Assembly (NCBI GenBank): GCA_021772565.1
Contig: JAJFLR010000054.1
Location: 85,932-149,931 of the forward strand
Length of the DNA: 64,000 nt
Direction: 5' to 3'
From: Opitutales bacterium
GTDB taxonomy: Bacteria; Verrucomicrobiota; Verrucomicrobiia; Opitutales; JAJFLR01
Positions 9,257 to 18,011 of this stretch are shown here, one piece after another. The position numbers were made by a program, and so were the translations under genes. Positions within the stretch are counted from its first letter, which is position 1; each line of letters opens with the position of its first letter. The notes below the pieces were generated by a model. It saw only the letters and a program-made list of their open reading frames with translations. It was not told the origin of the DNA and ran no database searches.

Positions 9257-10924
9257 TCAATTTACTGAGAACCCCAATATTTCATATATCGGCCTTTCAG
9301 GAACTATGAGTATTGGACCATCTTCATATTCATTAACCATATTCACAAAAGCGTTGATGCCATGACAAACAGAGTCAGTTCTGACGTAACGAAAAGCTCT
9401 ATTCCAATAAATTCCGCCATTTGCCCTATCTTTGTTTTTAGTGATAAATGAATTTTCATCGGTATAAACATATTGAGAACACCAACGCATACATTTAGCA
9501 ATCGGTTCTTTATATTTTTCTCCACCCTCTATGCCTCTCTCTTTAAAGATCAAATAGAGCTCAGAAAGAACTTCCATCAACCAACCATTACCGCTGCTTG
9601 AAAGTGATTTTGTCCAACGCCCATAACGGAAAATATCATCGGAATCATTTTTTTGCCGCGTCAATAAATCGTCTGTACATTTTTTAATTAGTTCAAGATA
9701 TCTTTCATCGTCACTCGCTAGATAGAAATCAAAGAGAGATAAAATTGCCCACGAAGTAGAAATTGGATTTGGCCCACGATATTCATCGCCAACATAACAC
9801 CCCTGTCTGTCAATTTCGTTAATTACATATTCAGATAAATTTTTGGCGGCATCAAAATAACTTTGTTCATTAGTCACTCTATAAATTCTGGATAGAGCCG
9901 AAAGAACCTGACCATTATATAAAAACGATTGAAGCTTAGAATGATGCCATTTTTGATCCCTAAAAACTGCGTATGATTGCATACTGCCATTTTTTTGCTG
10001 CATGGTTAATAACCAATCCGCAGCTAGTTTTGCAGCCATAAGAAATTTTTCATTACCAGTTCTCTCGTGCAGCATTAATAGTGTAAAAATTGTTTTTGAT
10101 GCAGTCCCTACTACATACTTAAGTTCTTTGTACCGTGTCTTAGTGAAATAGGAATAGTGAAAGGCCCCGTAATGCTTGCTCTTGATATTGAGATTCTGCA
10201 TCGCCAATAAATAATTTGAACATTTATCAATATAGAAACTTATTTTCGGATCGTTGTCTATTTTGTTCATGCGAATCAAAGTAAATAATAATGACGCAGT
10301 ATAAATTGTATGGAGCCTATCTTCGAATTTATCTTTTGTGGCATAGTAAAATTTGTGTGCTCCAAATAAATCTTTATCAATAACTCTGAATAAATATTCT
10401 TTGCTTTCCTCTATAGTCTTCTTCATCAGGTCCCTGTCTAAATGACGAACCGTGACCATTTGTCTAATGAGTTCCAGCCCTTTATCTTCATATTCAATTA
10501 CAGAATAATTTTGCCTGAAAAACTGAATATAAAAACGCGCCTCATGAAATTGATCGTCGCTTAACGTTATCCTTTTCATTAAATTATCGACGGCTTGCTT
10601 CAGAGCTAAATATAAAAACTCATTTTGACCAGTGCCATTTTTAGATTTTTCACCGTTATGAAAAACCAAAACTCTCATTAACCAGTCACCTTTTATATTT
10701 AACAGTGGTGGAATATTTTCGTAATCACTGTCTTTTACAATTTCCCTGACATAGTTTATTACAGTATCTCTGAATTCCTGGTTTTCAGAATCTACCTTTT
10801 TTTGATATTGCAGAATTCCCGGTTTGAGTAATTCAGGATCTGAGTAAAATTGCCCATTGACGGAACAATTTAGAATTAAAACAGCTATAAAATTAATGAT
10901 AGCGTATATATATTTTGTAGACAT
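9257..10924 (-). CDS. secreted alpha-helical toroid protein, unknown function
   Basis: 555 residues with a signal peptide (hydrophobic segment about 6-23). The mature protein is mainly helical and shows repeating pairs such as YTASLLFTLIRM, AAKLAADWLLTMQQ, FLYNGQVLSALSRIYR and TSWAILSLFDFYLAS. Repeats of this kind are typical of (alpha/alpha)6 toroids found in six-hairpin glycosidases, lyases and epimerases. No catalytic signature is certain. The enzymes it resembles act on polysaccharides, so a periplasmic glycan role is possible but unproven. It is divergent from the Mla operon. Confidence 0.7.
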   Translation of the reverse strand: MSTKYIYAIINFIAVLILNCSVNGQFYSDPELLKPGILQYQKKVDSENQEFRDTVINYVREIVKDSDYENIPPLLNIKGDWLMRVLVFHNGEKSKNGTGQNEFLYLALKQAVDNLMKRITLSDDQFHEARFYIQFFRQNYSVIEYEDKGLELIRQMVTVRHLDRDLMKKTIEESKEYLFRVIDKDLFGAHKFYYATKDKFEDRLHTIYTASLLFTLIRMNKIDNDPKISFYIDKCSNYLLAMQNLNIKSKHYGAFHYSYFTKTRYKELKYVVGTASKTIFTLLMLHERTGNEKFLMAAKLAADWLLTMQQKNGSMQSYAVFRDQKWHHSKLQSFLYNGQVLSALSRIYRVTNEQSYFDAAKNLSEYVINEIDRQGCYVGDEYRGPNPISTSWAILSLFDFYLASDDERYLELIKKCTDDLLTRQKNDSDDIFRYGRWTKSLSSSGNGWLMEVLSELYLIFKERGIEGGEKYKEPIAKCMRWCSQYVYTDENSFITKNKDRANGGIYWNRAFRYVRTDSVCHGINAFVNMVNEYEDGPILIVPERPIYEILGFSVN

Positions 10925-11050
10925 TCAGTAGAAATTTAATTTTTGAATTTAGAAATTAGGATAATGGGGAAAATATCAAGCACTATTTCATATCAAAAAA
11001 ATGAGAACTGCTTGCAATAAGATCGATAGATTCTAGTTTTAATAAGATCA

Positions 11051-12181
11051 ATGGTCAAAAAACTGCCAGAAGTAGAATTTATTGTCGATGAGAATAAACT
11101 TACCGTAAAACTAACGGGAGATTGGCTATTTGAAAACAACTTACCCCATCAAAATTATGCATTATCAGATAAAGGCGATTCAAAAATAGTAAGAGTTGAA
11201 TTTAACACATCACAGATAGACAGTTGGGACTCGGGATTATTGGTCTATCTAACTAAATGGTTAGAGTATTGCCAAACAAATAATATCGACTTTTTAGATC
11301 AAACTTTGCCGAAAAATATAAAACAACTTTTAGACTTATCCCAAGCGACACCGGAAAAAGAAACTAATCGCGACTCTAATCCTAGTTCCGGCATAATAAA
11401 TAAACTGGGAACCCAGTCATATGAAATTATAGATGAAGTCTCTGAAATAATTGAATTTTCGGGGCAATGTATGATAAGTCTCGTCAAAATTTTATTTGGT
11501 CGTGGTAAAATTAGATGGCGTGATTTTTTTTTATTACTTCAGGATGTTGGAACAAATGCACTACCAATCGTCTCATTAATTAGCTTTCTTGTCGGATTGA
11601 TTATCGCTTTTCTTGGTGCTGTTGTTTTACGAAAATTTGGTGCTGATATCTATGTATCCTATTTAGTCGGCTATGGAATATTACGTGAAATGGGGGCATT
11701 AATGGCCGGAATAATTATGGCAGGACGAACAGGTGCAGCTTTTGCAGCACAGTTAGGAAGTATGAAGCTGGCTGAAGAAATCAATGCACTCAAAACATTA
11801 GGGATATCGCCTATTGATTTTTTAGTAGTTCCCCGGTTAATCGCATTAATCTTAATGATGCCACTCCTAACAGTGTTTGCTGATGTCATTGGTATATTGG
11901 GGGGGATGATAGTCAGTAGCGGTATGCTGGACATTTCAACGCCAATCTATATTCGTGGATTAAAAGAAGCGGTTAGTATGCCAGACTTTATTATAGGAAT
12001 TATCAAAGGGACAGTATTTGGAATTATTATAGCGGTTTCAGGATGTCTTAGAGGAATTCAATGTGAGGAAAGTGCTGATGCCGTAGGTAAAGCTGCAACT
12101 TCTGCTGTGGTTACCGGAATAACTCTTATTATCATTTCTAACGCAATAATAGATTTTATTTGTGAAATCTTTAAATTATAA
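11051..12181 (+). CDS. mlaE: MlaE-family ABC permease with N-terminal STAS-like domain
   Basis: Inner-membrane permease of an MCE/Mla phospholipid transporter. Residues 1-100 form a STAS-like domain (VEFIVDENKLTVKLTGDW; WDSGLLVYLTKWLEYC), the role played by separate MlaB in E. coli. Residues 130-376 are the MlaE/YrbE permease, with GALMAGIIMAGRTGAAFAAQLG near 216-237 and several membrane segments. It is the first gene of a four-gene operon, with the ATPase starting 4 nt downstream. The fusion of MlaB-like and MlaE-like parts is known in other phyla. Confidence 0.93.
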   Translation: MVKKLPEVEFIVDENKLTVKLTGDWLFENNLPHQNYALSDKGDSKIVRVEFNTSQIDSWDSGLLVYLTKWLEYCQTNNIDFLDQTLPKNIKQLLDLSQATPEKETNRDSNPSSGIINKLGTQSYEIIDEVSEIIEFSGQCMISLVKILFGRGKIRWRDFFLLLQDVGTNALPIVSLISFLVGLIIAFLGAVVLRKFGADIYVSYLVGYGILREMGALMAGIIMAGRTGAAFAAQLGSMKLAEEINALKTLGISPIDFLVVPRLIALILMMPLLTVFADVIGILGGMIVSSGMLDISTPIYIRGLKEAVSMPDFIIGIIKGTVFGIIIAVSGCLRGIQCEESADAVGKAATSAVVTGITLIIISNAIIDFICEIFKL

Positions 12182-12185
12182 AAGA

Positions 12186-12944
12186 ATGCCTAACACCCAT
12201 AAAAACTATTTGGAAGTGGTAGATCTTGAACTATCTTACGGCTCTTTTATAGTTCAAAAAAATTTAACCTTTCAAGTTAAACGAGGAGAAGTTTTAATTA
12301 TTATGGGAGGCAGTGGATGCGGTAAAAGCACGTTACTAAAACATTTAATCGGCCTAATGGTACCGTCTAAAGGTGAAATATTTTATGAGGGAGAAAAATT
12401 TACCTGCTCTGATCCAGATGGACAATTGAAAATGATTCGCAAATTCGGAGTCCTCTATCAAAGCGGTGCTCTTTGGAGTTCAATGACTCTCGAAGAAAAT
12501 GTCGCACTACCACTTCAGGAATATACCCAATTAAAATCAAATGACATCAATGATATTGTCTCATATAAACTTTCTCTCGTAGGCTTAAAAGGTTTCGAAA
12601 CATTTTATCCATCAGAAATAAGTGGTGGAATGCGTAAACGAGCTGGACTTGCACGGGCAATGGCACTCGATCCGGAAATTTTATTTTTTGACGAACCGTC
12701 AGCCGGTCTCGACCCAATTAGCTCTCGTCGTCTCGATGATCTGATTATAAATTTACGAAACAGTCTTGGCACAACTATTGTCGCGGTAACACATGAATTA
12801 CCGAGTATTTTCGCAATTGGCGACAACTCCATATTTTTAGATGTAGATAAAAAAACTATTACTGCCACAGGCAATCCTAACGAACTTATAAAGAATCCAC
12901 CCACTGATGCAGTATATAGATTTTTAACTCGCAGTAGTAACTAA
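12186..12944 (+). CDS. mlaF: Mla/Mkl-type ABC transporter ATPase
   Basis: ATPase that drives lipid transport with the MlaE permease. The ATG at 12186 was chosen, 4 nt after the mlaE stop. The longer frame from 12162 would overlap mlaE and add an unrelated MKSLNYKR. Walker A GGSGCGKST, signature ISGGMRKRAGLARAMA and Walker B ILFFDEPSAGLDP are all present. The SGGMRKR form of the signature is characteristic of the MlaF/Mkl group. Confidence 0.94.
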   Translation: MPNTHKNYLEVVDLELSYGSFIVQKNLTFQVKRGEVLIIMGGSGCGKSTLLKHLIGLMVPSKGEIFYEGEKFTCSDPDGQLKMIRKFGVLYQSGALWSSMTLEENVALPLQEYTQLKSNDINDIVSYKLSLVGLKGFETFYPSEISGGMRKRAGLARAMALDPEILFFDEPSAGLDPISSRRLDDLIINLRNSLGTTIVAVTHELPSIFAIGDNSIFLDVDKKTITATGNPNELIKNPPTDAVYRFLTRSSN

Positions 12945-12979
12945 GGATACAATAATAATTAAAAAATGAAAGAATTAGT

Positions 12980-14005
12980 ATGAGTAAGAGAGCAAATCCA
13001 ACTTTAATCGGGATATTTGTTTTGTCTGCATTAGCTTTGGCAATAGGCACTATTGCGTTCTTTGGTTACTTTAATTTTTTTAAAAAAAGTGAGAAATTTG
13101 TCCTTTATTTTAATGAATCAGTAAACGGTTTGAATATTGGATCAACTGTAAAATTCAGGGGTGTACCGGTCGGAACAGTTACTGATATTCGAATAAGGTG
13201 GAACCAGGAAAAAGAATCCACCCATATTCCGGTATTTATGGAAATTGAATTAAAACGTTTGGGCAATCGCCTCGGAGTTGAACTCGATATTCACGATGAA
13301 AAAGTTTATCAAGCTCAAATCAATGAAGGGTTTCGAGCTCAGTTACAAACTGATAGCATTATTACCGGCGTTTTATACATAGAACTTGATTATGAGGAAT
13401 ATCCTGAACCTCCTGTTTTTATACAGGAAAAAATTATCTATAAAGAAATACCCACTATTCCTTCTCCGTTAGCTGAAATTGGACAAACTGCTACAGAAAT
13501 AATTGCCCGTATCAGTTCGCTCGATATCAAAGCAACAAATGACGAATTTTTCATGTTACTTAGAAAAATTAATAACGCCATAGATGAAATAGATTTTAAT
13601 GGAATAAATGAAGGAATAATCGATGCAACACAATCAGTTGAAAAATTAGCACAATCACCAAAGTTTGTTGAAACTGCCAATACACTTTCAGATACACTCA
13701 ACCAATTTAAAGAACTATCAGTAAAATTGGAAAACAGTATTGATCCTGTTCTAGGTAAGGCTGATGAAACTAATAGAGAAATTACTAATTCATTACATAA
13801 ATTACAACATACCCTTTCTAAAATTGATACTCTGCTGCAGCCGGAATCATCATTTCGTTATGAAATAGAAAACGCATTTAAAAAACTCGCTGAAGCAGCA
13901 AATTCATTTAAACAATTGTCTGAAACAATTGAACGAAATCCCAAAGGGATTATAACAGGAAAGCATAATCCAAATATTAAAGAAAAAATGAAGAATGAAA
14001 AATAA
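12980..14005 (+). CDS. mlaD: MlaD-family MCE substrate-binding protein
   Basis: 341 residues. One N-terminal membrane anchor (about 10-32) is followed by a single MCE domain, with VNGLNIGSTVKFRGVPVGTVTDI near 48-70, the hallmark of MlaD/PqiB/Mce proteins. The C-terminal half (190-320) is a long helical region with heptad-like spacing (LSDTLNQFKELSVKLENS). It probably forms part of a tunnel or needle across the periplasm. Its end overlaps the lipoprotein gene by 11 nt. Confidence 0.93.
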   Translation: MSKRANPTLIGIFVLSALALAIGTIAFFGYFNFFKKSEKFVLYFNESVNGLNIGSTVKFRGVPVGTVTDIRIRWNQEKESTHIPVFMEIELKRLGNRLGVELDIHDEKVYQAQINEGFRAQLQTDSIITGVLYIELDYEEYPEPPVFIQEKIIYKEIPTIPSPLAEIGQTATEIIARISSLDIKATNDEFFMLLRKINNAIDEIDFNGINEGIIDATQSVEKLAQSPKFVETANTLSDTLNQFKELSVKLENSIDPVLGKADETNREITNSLHKLQHTLSKIDTLLQPESSFRYEIENAFKKLAEAANSFKQLSETIERNPKGIITGKHNPNIKEKMKNEK

Positions 14006-14609
14006 TATTGATAAACTAATAACGTTCATATTTATATCAATTTTCTTAAGTGGTTGCATTAACCTTGACCCTCAACCCGACCCAACACGTTTCTTCGTAC
14101 TGTCAAGTGAATCTGAAGGCTCAACAAAGAAAATAAAAGTTAATGATAAAGTAATTTCAATTGGTTTACAAAATATCGAGCTACCAAAGTATTTAGATTC
14201 ATCAAAAATTGTTGTCCGAAAAAATAATAACGAAATAACTTACTCCGAATTTAACAGATGGAGTGAAAGCCTTGATATTTCATTTAACAGAGTAATTTCC
14301 AGTAAATTGGATAATCTACTTGAAACAAAACAAGTTGAAATATTTCCATGGTCTGGAAATTTTAAACATGATTATTTTATAAAAATTAAAGTCTCTCAAT
14401 TTGAAGGAGATTCTAACGGAAATATAATTCTGATTGCCGATTGGAATATTTATAAAAAATCAAAAAGTAATATGGTTAAAAATGGCTCAACATTTTATCG
14501 AAAAAAAAGCTGGGATGGATCTGACATCAGCCAACTAGTTAAACAAATGAATATAGCACTGAACCAACTAGGTGATGAAATAGTTGAATCGTTTCAGGTA
14601 AAATTATAA
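13995..14609 (+). CDS. ABC-type transport auxiliary lipoprotein (PqiC-like)
   Basis: 204 residues with lipobox LSGC (Cys near 21), then LDPQPDPTRFFVLSSE, the sequence that opens the ABC auxiliary-lipoprotein (PqiC/YmbA) family. The middle segment (ISIGLQNIELPKYLDSSKIVV) and the later part near NRWSESLDISFNRVI also fit. It is likely anchored in the outer membrane and receives the MCE assembly, as PqiC does for PqiB. It is translationally coupled to mlaD by an 11-nt overlap and is the last gene of the operon. Confidence 0.85.
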   Translation: MKNNIDKLITFIFISIFLSGCINLDPQPDPTRFFVLSSESEGSTKKIKVNDKVISIGLQNIELPKYLDSSKIVVRKNNNEITYSEFNRWSESLDISFNRVISSKLDNLLETKQVEIFPWSGNFKHDYFIKIKVSQFEGDSNGNIILIADWNIYKKSKSNMVKNGSTFYRKKSWDGSDISQLVKQMNIALNQLGDEIVESFQVKL

Positions 14610-14663
14610 AAGATTACAAATATCTAATTACTGATTTTTTTTGAAAAATGAATCTCAAATAAA

Positions 14664-15206
14664 ATGGAATCTGTAGCTCTCCTCATAATTGATGTTCAGG
14701 ATATATTTTTAAATACAATTGATAATAGTGAACAACTACTTAAACGATGCAACCTGGCACTATGTGCTGCTGAAATTTTTAGAATAAAAACTATAATCAC
14801 TGAACAATATCCTGAAAAATTGGGGCACGCTCACCCCAGTTTAATTAAATCATCGCCCTCCTCGACAATAGTGAGTAAAACTTCATTTTCCGCTATATCT
14901 GTAAATGAGGTAGAAAAATTTCTAACTGAAAAGAAAATCAATCATCTGTTGATCGGCGGACTGGAAATTCCAATATGTGTTTACCAAACGGTCATAGACG
15001 CAATACGTTTCGATATTGAAGTTACTTTATTAAGTGATTGTATTGGTGGTCGGCGAACTGATGACAATAAGACAGTTCTAAATTTTCTATCGCAAAAAAA
15101 CCAGTGTAATATACTACCAACAGAAACTGTTTTCTATAGCCTTCTAAAAAATGCAGAGCATCAAAATTTCAGGGATTTTACTAAGTTGGTAAAAGAGTTT
15201 GGCTAA
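14664..15206 (+). CDS. isochorismatase-like cysteine hydrolase
   Basis: 180-residue hydrolase of the isochorismatase fold. The catalytic triad is visible as D10 (LLIIDVQD), K72 (VSKTSFSA) and C105 (LEIPICVYQT). The family includes nicotinamidases and bacterial homologues of human ISOC1/ISOC2, and the short length and GGLEIPICVYQT context resemble the ISOC/YcaC-type group. The substrate is not known. It begins 54 nt after the Mla operon on the same strand. Confidence 0.88.
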   Translation: MESVALLIIDVQDIFLNTIDNSEQLLKRCNLALCAAEIFRIKTIITEQYPEKLGHAHPSLIKSSPSSTIVSKTSFSAISVNEVEKFLTEKKINHLLIGGLEIPICVYQTVIDAIRFDIEVTLLSDCIGGRRTDDNKTVLNFLSQKNQCNILPTETVFYSLLKNAEHQNFRDFTKLVKEFG

Positions 15207-15226
15207 ATCTATTTAACTAGTTCATA

Positions 15227-15445
15227 TTAGTTATTAAAAATAATATACAACGTCTGAATCATAACATAGAATAATATTGCAATAACCACCCAAATCATTG
15301 GCCATGGTTTATTGGAATTTAATTGTTTTTGATTTTTATTTTCAGTCACAAAAAAAATACTGTTCGCAGCTGGATAAATTCTAATAAAAATTAATTGAGC
15401 ATCAAAATACTCAATTTGATAGACCCTCTTTTTTATATTTGCCAA
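15227..15445 (-). CDS. small single-span membrane protein (uncertain)
   Basis: 72 residues with one strong membrane segment near the C-terminus (WPMIWVVIAILFYVMIQTLYIIF). Its start lies 35 nt inside the end of the YHS gene, which would allow translational coupling. There is no family that I recognise. The hydrophobic segment and lack of an alternative gene favour a real product, but the long overlap weakens the case. Confidence 0.4.
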   Translation of the reverse strand: MANIKKRVYQIEYFDAQLIFIRIYPAANSIFFVTENKNQKQLNSNKPWPMIWVVIAILFYVMIQTLYIIFNN

Positions 15446-15878
15446 GAAGTTTTAGCCAATGATCTTTTGCAATCGCAACATATCTCCTCGGATCTTTAAT
15501 CCAAATATCGCGCAATGTTTTATTTTTTAAGACATATAGTTTTTCTTCCAAAATAACGAAAGCTTCAGGATCACATGAAACTAATTCCTCCTCACTTAAC
15601 CCATAGGCACAATATCCACCAAACTGCGGTGCATATTTTTCTGGTTCGTTTTTGAATAACTTAACATTTGTTTTGGAGGAAAATTGCCAAATTACGCCTT
15701 GCCATTCGACAATGTAAAATGGACTGCCTTTTACGGCTTTTTTTTCTATAAAATATGCAACTGTATCGTACCCTTCTAAGGCAATATTTTCGTCTGTGGT
15801 TACGCTTATTGGTTTAAAAGCATACGAATTTATTACGGAAATAAAAATTACCATAAAACTGATATAATATATTTTCAT
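15411..15878 (-). CDS. exported YHS-domain protein
   Basis: 155 residues. A signal peptide (about 1-20) precedes a YHS-type domain seen in ENIALEGYDTVAYF, WQFSSKTNVKLFKNEPEKYAPQFGGYCAYGL and the later DPRRYVAIAKDHW. This pattern belongs to secreted YHS proteins often found in marine bacteria and thought to bind metal or a redox partner. The precise role is unknown. It may be co-transcribed with the small membrane ORF that follows. Confidence 0.85.
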   Translation of the reverse strand: MKIYYISFMVIFISVINSYAFKPISVTTDENIALEGYDTVAYFIEKKAVKGSPFYIVEWQGVIWQFSSKTNVKLFKNEPEKYAPQFGGYCAYGLSEEELVSCDPEAFVILEEKLYVLKNKTLRDIWIKDPRRYVAIAKDHWLKLLGKYKKEGLSN

Positions 15879-15900
15879 TAGATTAGAATTTATAGATTTC

Positions 15901-16221
15901 TTAAACTGCAGACTCTAATACTTCAGAAACCCATGTATTGAGGCTTTTATTTTCGACCTTAGATTTTCGATGTACTTTTTTATGCAATTCTGAACTCAAT
16001 CTGACAACAAATTTACCGGAATACGGTTTATCAGGTTCTTCTGATCTAATCTCACAAAATTCCAGATAATCATCAACCGAATTTTTAAACTCCTTCTTCA
16101 AATCCTTTACACTTCTACCTTGAAAAGTAATGACATCTTTAGTATCAATCACCTCTCCGTGAAATATTTCAGCCTCATCATCAAATTCTACACGAGCAGT
16201 ATATCCCTTATATTCTATCAT
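15901..16221 (-). CDS. hicB: HicB-type antitoxin
   Basis: 106 residues. The N-terminal HicB fold (MIEYKGYTARVEFDDEAEIFHGEV, then ITFQGRSVKDLKKEFKNSV) is followed by a C-terminal ribbon-helix-helix segment (FVVRLSSELHKKVHRKSK) that should bind the operator. It overlaps hicA by 14 nt. This is the longer HicB class seen with HicA proteins of about 85 residues. Confidence 0.9.
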   Translation of the reverse strand: MIEYKGYTARVEFDDEAEIFHGEVIDTKDVITFQGRSVKDLKKEFKNSVDDYLEFCEIRSEEPDKPYSGKFVVRLSSELHKKVHRKSKVENKSLNTWVSEVLESAV

Positions 16222-16471
16222 TACTAACCCCTCCTTCTATTAAAAATTTTCTGACTGATTTTATGGCTCCTTTGTCAGTTTCTTTCTCAGGATGTGGACG
16301 ATGAAAAACTGCTCGAACACCATTTAGATAAACTCGAACTCTTGAACCTCTGCCTTCTGAAATTTCTGCACCCAATGCTTTAAATACTGATTCTATTTTC
16401 TTCCATTCTATATCTGAACGTTCTGGCTTTTTAAATATTTTTTTAAGCGTTTCACGTTGTTTTTTATTCAC
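16208..16471 (-). CDS. hicA: HicA-type mRNA interferase toxin
   Basis: 87 residues with the HicA double-stranded-RNA-binding-like fold. The recognisable parts are IEWKKIESVFKALGAEISEGRGSRV and the catalytic-histidine segment AVFHRPHPEKETDKGAIKSVRKFL. It starts with GTG at 16469-16471, since no other start fits. The promoter elements put the expected transcription start at or next to this GTG, so the mRNA is probably leaderless. Confidence 0.9.
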   Translation of the reverse strand: MNKKQRETLKKIFKKPERSDIEWKKIESVFKALGAEISEGRGSRVRVYLNGVRAVFHRPHPEKETDKGAIKSVRKFLIEGGVSNDRI

Positions 16472-16477
16472 TTAAAT

Positions 16478-16506
16478 TAAGATACTATTTTATAGTATCA
16501 TGTCAA
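16478..16506 (-). promoter_or_regulatory. hicAB promoter with operator palindrome
   Basis: Read leftwards: TTGACA (-35, plus coordinates 16501-16506), a 16-nt spacer and TATCTT (-10, 16479-16484). Between and over these lies a perfect palindrome, GATACTAT-TTT-ATAGTATC at 16481-16499, the expected HicB binding site. Only about 7 nt separate the -10 from the GTG start. Confidence 0.72.
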
Positions 16507-16564
16507 GTTTTATAACAATTAATTTCAAACTTAGTTCACAGCAGTAACTAAAAAAAGATCCCCA

Positions 16565-16807
16565 TCAACTGACGTGATCAACATAAGTGTCAAGAAGCTT
16601 TCGAATCATATTTTGGTATGAAGCATTACTATGTTTATCTGCCTCATTTTTAAAAAAATCGACACTACGCGTACTCAAGTTTAGAGTTACTTTAGTTATA
16701 TGATCTGACATCGCCAACTCCCGAGGTGTGGGTAAAAAATCTTCGACTTTTTTTAAGTTACCAACAATTTCTCCTAAATCGTCTCTATATAAGGTTTTCT
16801 TTTTCAT
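16565..16807 (-). CDS. brnA: BrnA-type antitoxin
   Basis: 80 residues from the ATG at 16805-16807, preferred over the longer frame from 16843 that would add VPVTGGRAKKY and lengthen the overlap with brnT. The C-terminal half (ITKVTLNLSTRSVDFFKNEADKH and YQNMIRKLLDTYV) is a ribbon-helix-helix dimerisation and DNA-binding unit like BrnA. It overlaps the toxin gene by 23 nt. Confidence 0.85.
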   Translation of the reverse strand: MKKKTLYRDDLGEIVGNLKKVEDFLPTPRELAMSDHITKVTLNLSTRSVDFFKNEADKHSNASYQNMIRKLLDTYVDHVS

Positions 16808-17081
16808 ATATTTTTTTGCCCTTCCTCCAGTAACCGGCACCAATAATTCTTATTTTCCTGCCTCGTATTGTAAATCGGACAGTAGCAATTCCATTTCGAG
16901 TTTTACCGATGCAAAAATAACGCTTTTCTTCTTTACTGTGAGCATCATCCACTGCAATGATTCTATTATCATCAAAAAACACTTTTGCTGCTTCAGTAAA
17001 ATCAACACCATGTTTTCTAACGTTTTCATTCTCTTTTTGATTATTCCATTCAAGCATATTAGGATCAATACATATAACCAT
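16785..17081 (-). CDS. brnT: BrnT-type ribonuclease toxin
   Basis: 98 residues, BrnT family (RelE-like fold). Signature segments are EWNNQKENENVRKHGVDFTEA near 11-31, FFDDNRIIAVDDAHSKEEKRYFCIG, and the conserved RFTIRGRKIRIIGAGYWRK near the end. The toxin is first, the antitoxin second, as usual for brnTA. A perfect 9-bp-arm palindrome lies 5 nt upstream. Confidence 0.92.
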   Translation of the reverse strand: MVICIDPNMLEWNNQKENENVRKHGVDFTEAAKVFFDDNRIIAVDDAHSKEEKRYFCIGKTRNGIATVRFTIRGRKIRIIGAGYWRKGKKIYEKENLI

Positions 17082-17086
17082 ATAAA

Positions 17087-17108
17087 TATATTGATCTTAA
17101 TCAATATA
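17087..17108. promoter_or_regulatory. brnTA operator palindrome
   Basis: Perfect inverted repeat TATATTGAT-CTTA-ATCAATATA, 5 nt upstream of the brnT ATG. Position and symmetry suggest the BrnA/BrnTA binding site. Confidence 0.65.
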
Positions 17109-17196
17109 AAAATTCATGAAGGCAAGTATTTAATGCAAAATTTATGGATCAGTTAACTAGTTTCTTCAAAAAGTTTTTTTGAAAATTTATCCTAAC

Positions 17197-17832
17197 TTAA
17201 TCTCTTAAAACAAATGGGTTTGTCTTCGCTTCCCTCTCAACGGAAGTTTCAGACCCATGCCCGGGTAAAAGAACCGTCTCGTCCGGTAATGTGTAAACTT
17301 GGTTTTTTATTGAAGCTTCAAGTGTAGCAAAATCAGCCCCTGGTAAATCAGTCCTCCCCACACTACCGGAAAAAACAACATCTCCAATTATTGCAAATTT
17401 GTCTTCTTCAAAATAAAATAAAATACTGCCTCGGCTATGACCGGGAACATGTCTGATCTCAACTTTTTTTCCCAAAATATCTATTATTTGGCCATCCACA
17501 AGATAAGTATCAATTTTTGCCGGATTAAATTCAAGACCCGGCATTGAAAATGCAGACATTGACGATGGATTCTCAATCAAAACTTCATCATCTTTGTGTC
17601 CAAATATTGGAATTGAGTTACTATTAAATTTCCCGGCATCCAACATATGATCCCAATGACCATGGGTAAGGTAAAGAGCTTTCACTTGATATCCCTCACT
17701 GTTGATTACAGTTTCAATCTCATTCCAAGCTCCCATAGGAGCATCAAAAATTACTGCATCTTTCGATTCAGGATCCAATAATAAATATGCATTAGTCCCA
17801 ACAGGGGGTAATTCAATTGATCGACATTCCAT
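17197..17832 (-). CDS. metallo-beta-lactamase-fold hydrolase (glyoxalase II-like)
   Basis: 211 residues. It carries the binuclear-metal signature THGHWDH at 56-62, the later ligand histidines in HVPGHSRG (about 128-135) and LLPGHGSET (about 189-197), and the bridging aspartate in IIGDVVFSGSVGRTDL. This is the YcbL/GloB2-like subgroup, whose known members hydrolyse S-lactoylglutathione or other thioesters. The true substrate is open. It is divergent from leuB. Confidence 0.9.
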   Translation of the reverse strand: MECRSIELPPVGTNAYLLLDPESKDAVIFDAPMGAWNEIETVINSEGYQVKALYLTHGHWDHMLDAGKFNSNSIPIFGHKDDEVLIENPSSMSAFSMPGLEFNPAKIDTYLVDGQIIDILGKKVEIRHVPGHSRGSILFYFEEDKFAIIGDVVFSGSVGRTDLPGADFATLEASIKNQVYTLPDETVLLPGHGSETSVEREAKTNPFVLRD

Positions 17833-17900
17833 AAAGTGACATTGAAAATAAATTTATAATTCTGGCAACAAATTTTATTAGATACTGCAAACTGCAAAAA

Positions 17901-17998
17901 TTAGAATTTCAGAAATAATATTGCGAATAATTTACGGGTTGTATTAATACACATTTTTATTTGATAAATATTTAATAACATAATTACTGAAATTCTAA
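17901..17998. repeat. 12-bp inverted repeat spanning the leuB promoter zone
   Basis: TTAGAATTTCAG at 17901-17912 and its exact complement CTGAAATTCTAA at 17987-17998, 74 nt apart. The right arm abuts a -10-like TATTAT (18000-18005) that is 6 nt from the leuB ATG. It could be a looping operator or the ends of a very small mobile element. Confidence 0.6.
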
Positions 17999-18011
17999 GT
18001 ATTATTAAAAT

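Noticed and set aside
9038..9268. 76-residue open frame after the lipoprotein
   Set aside because: It crosses the terminator hairpin and has no homology pattern that I recognise.
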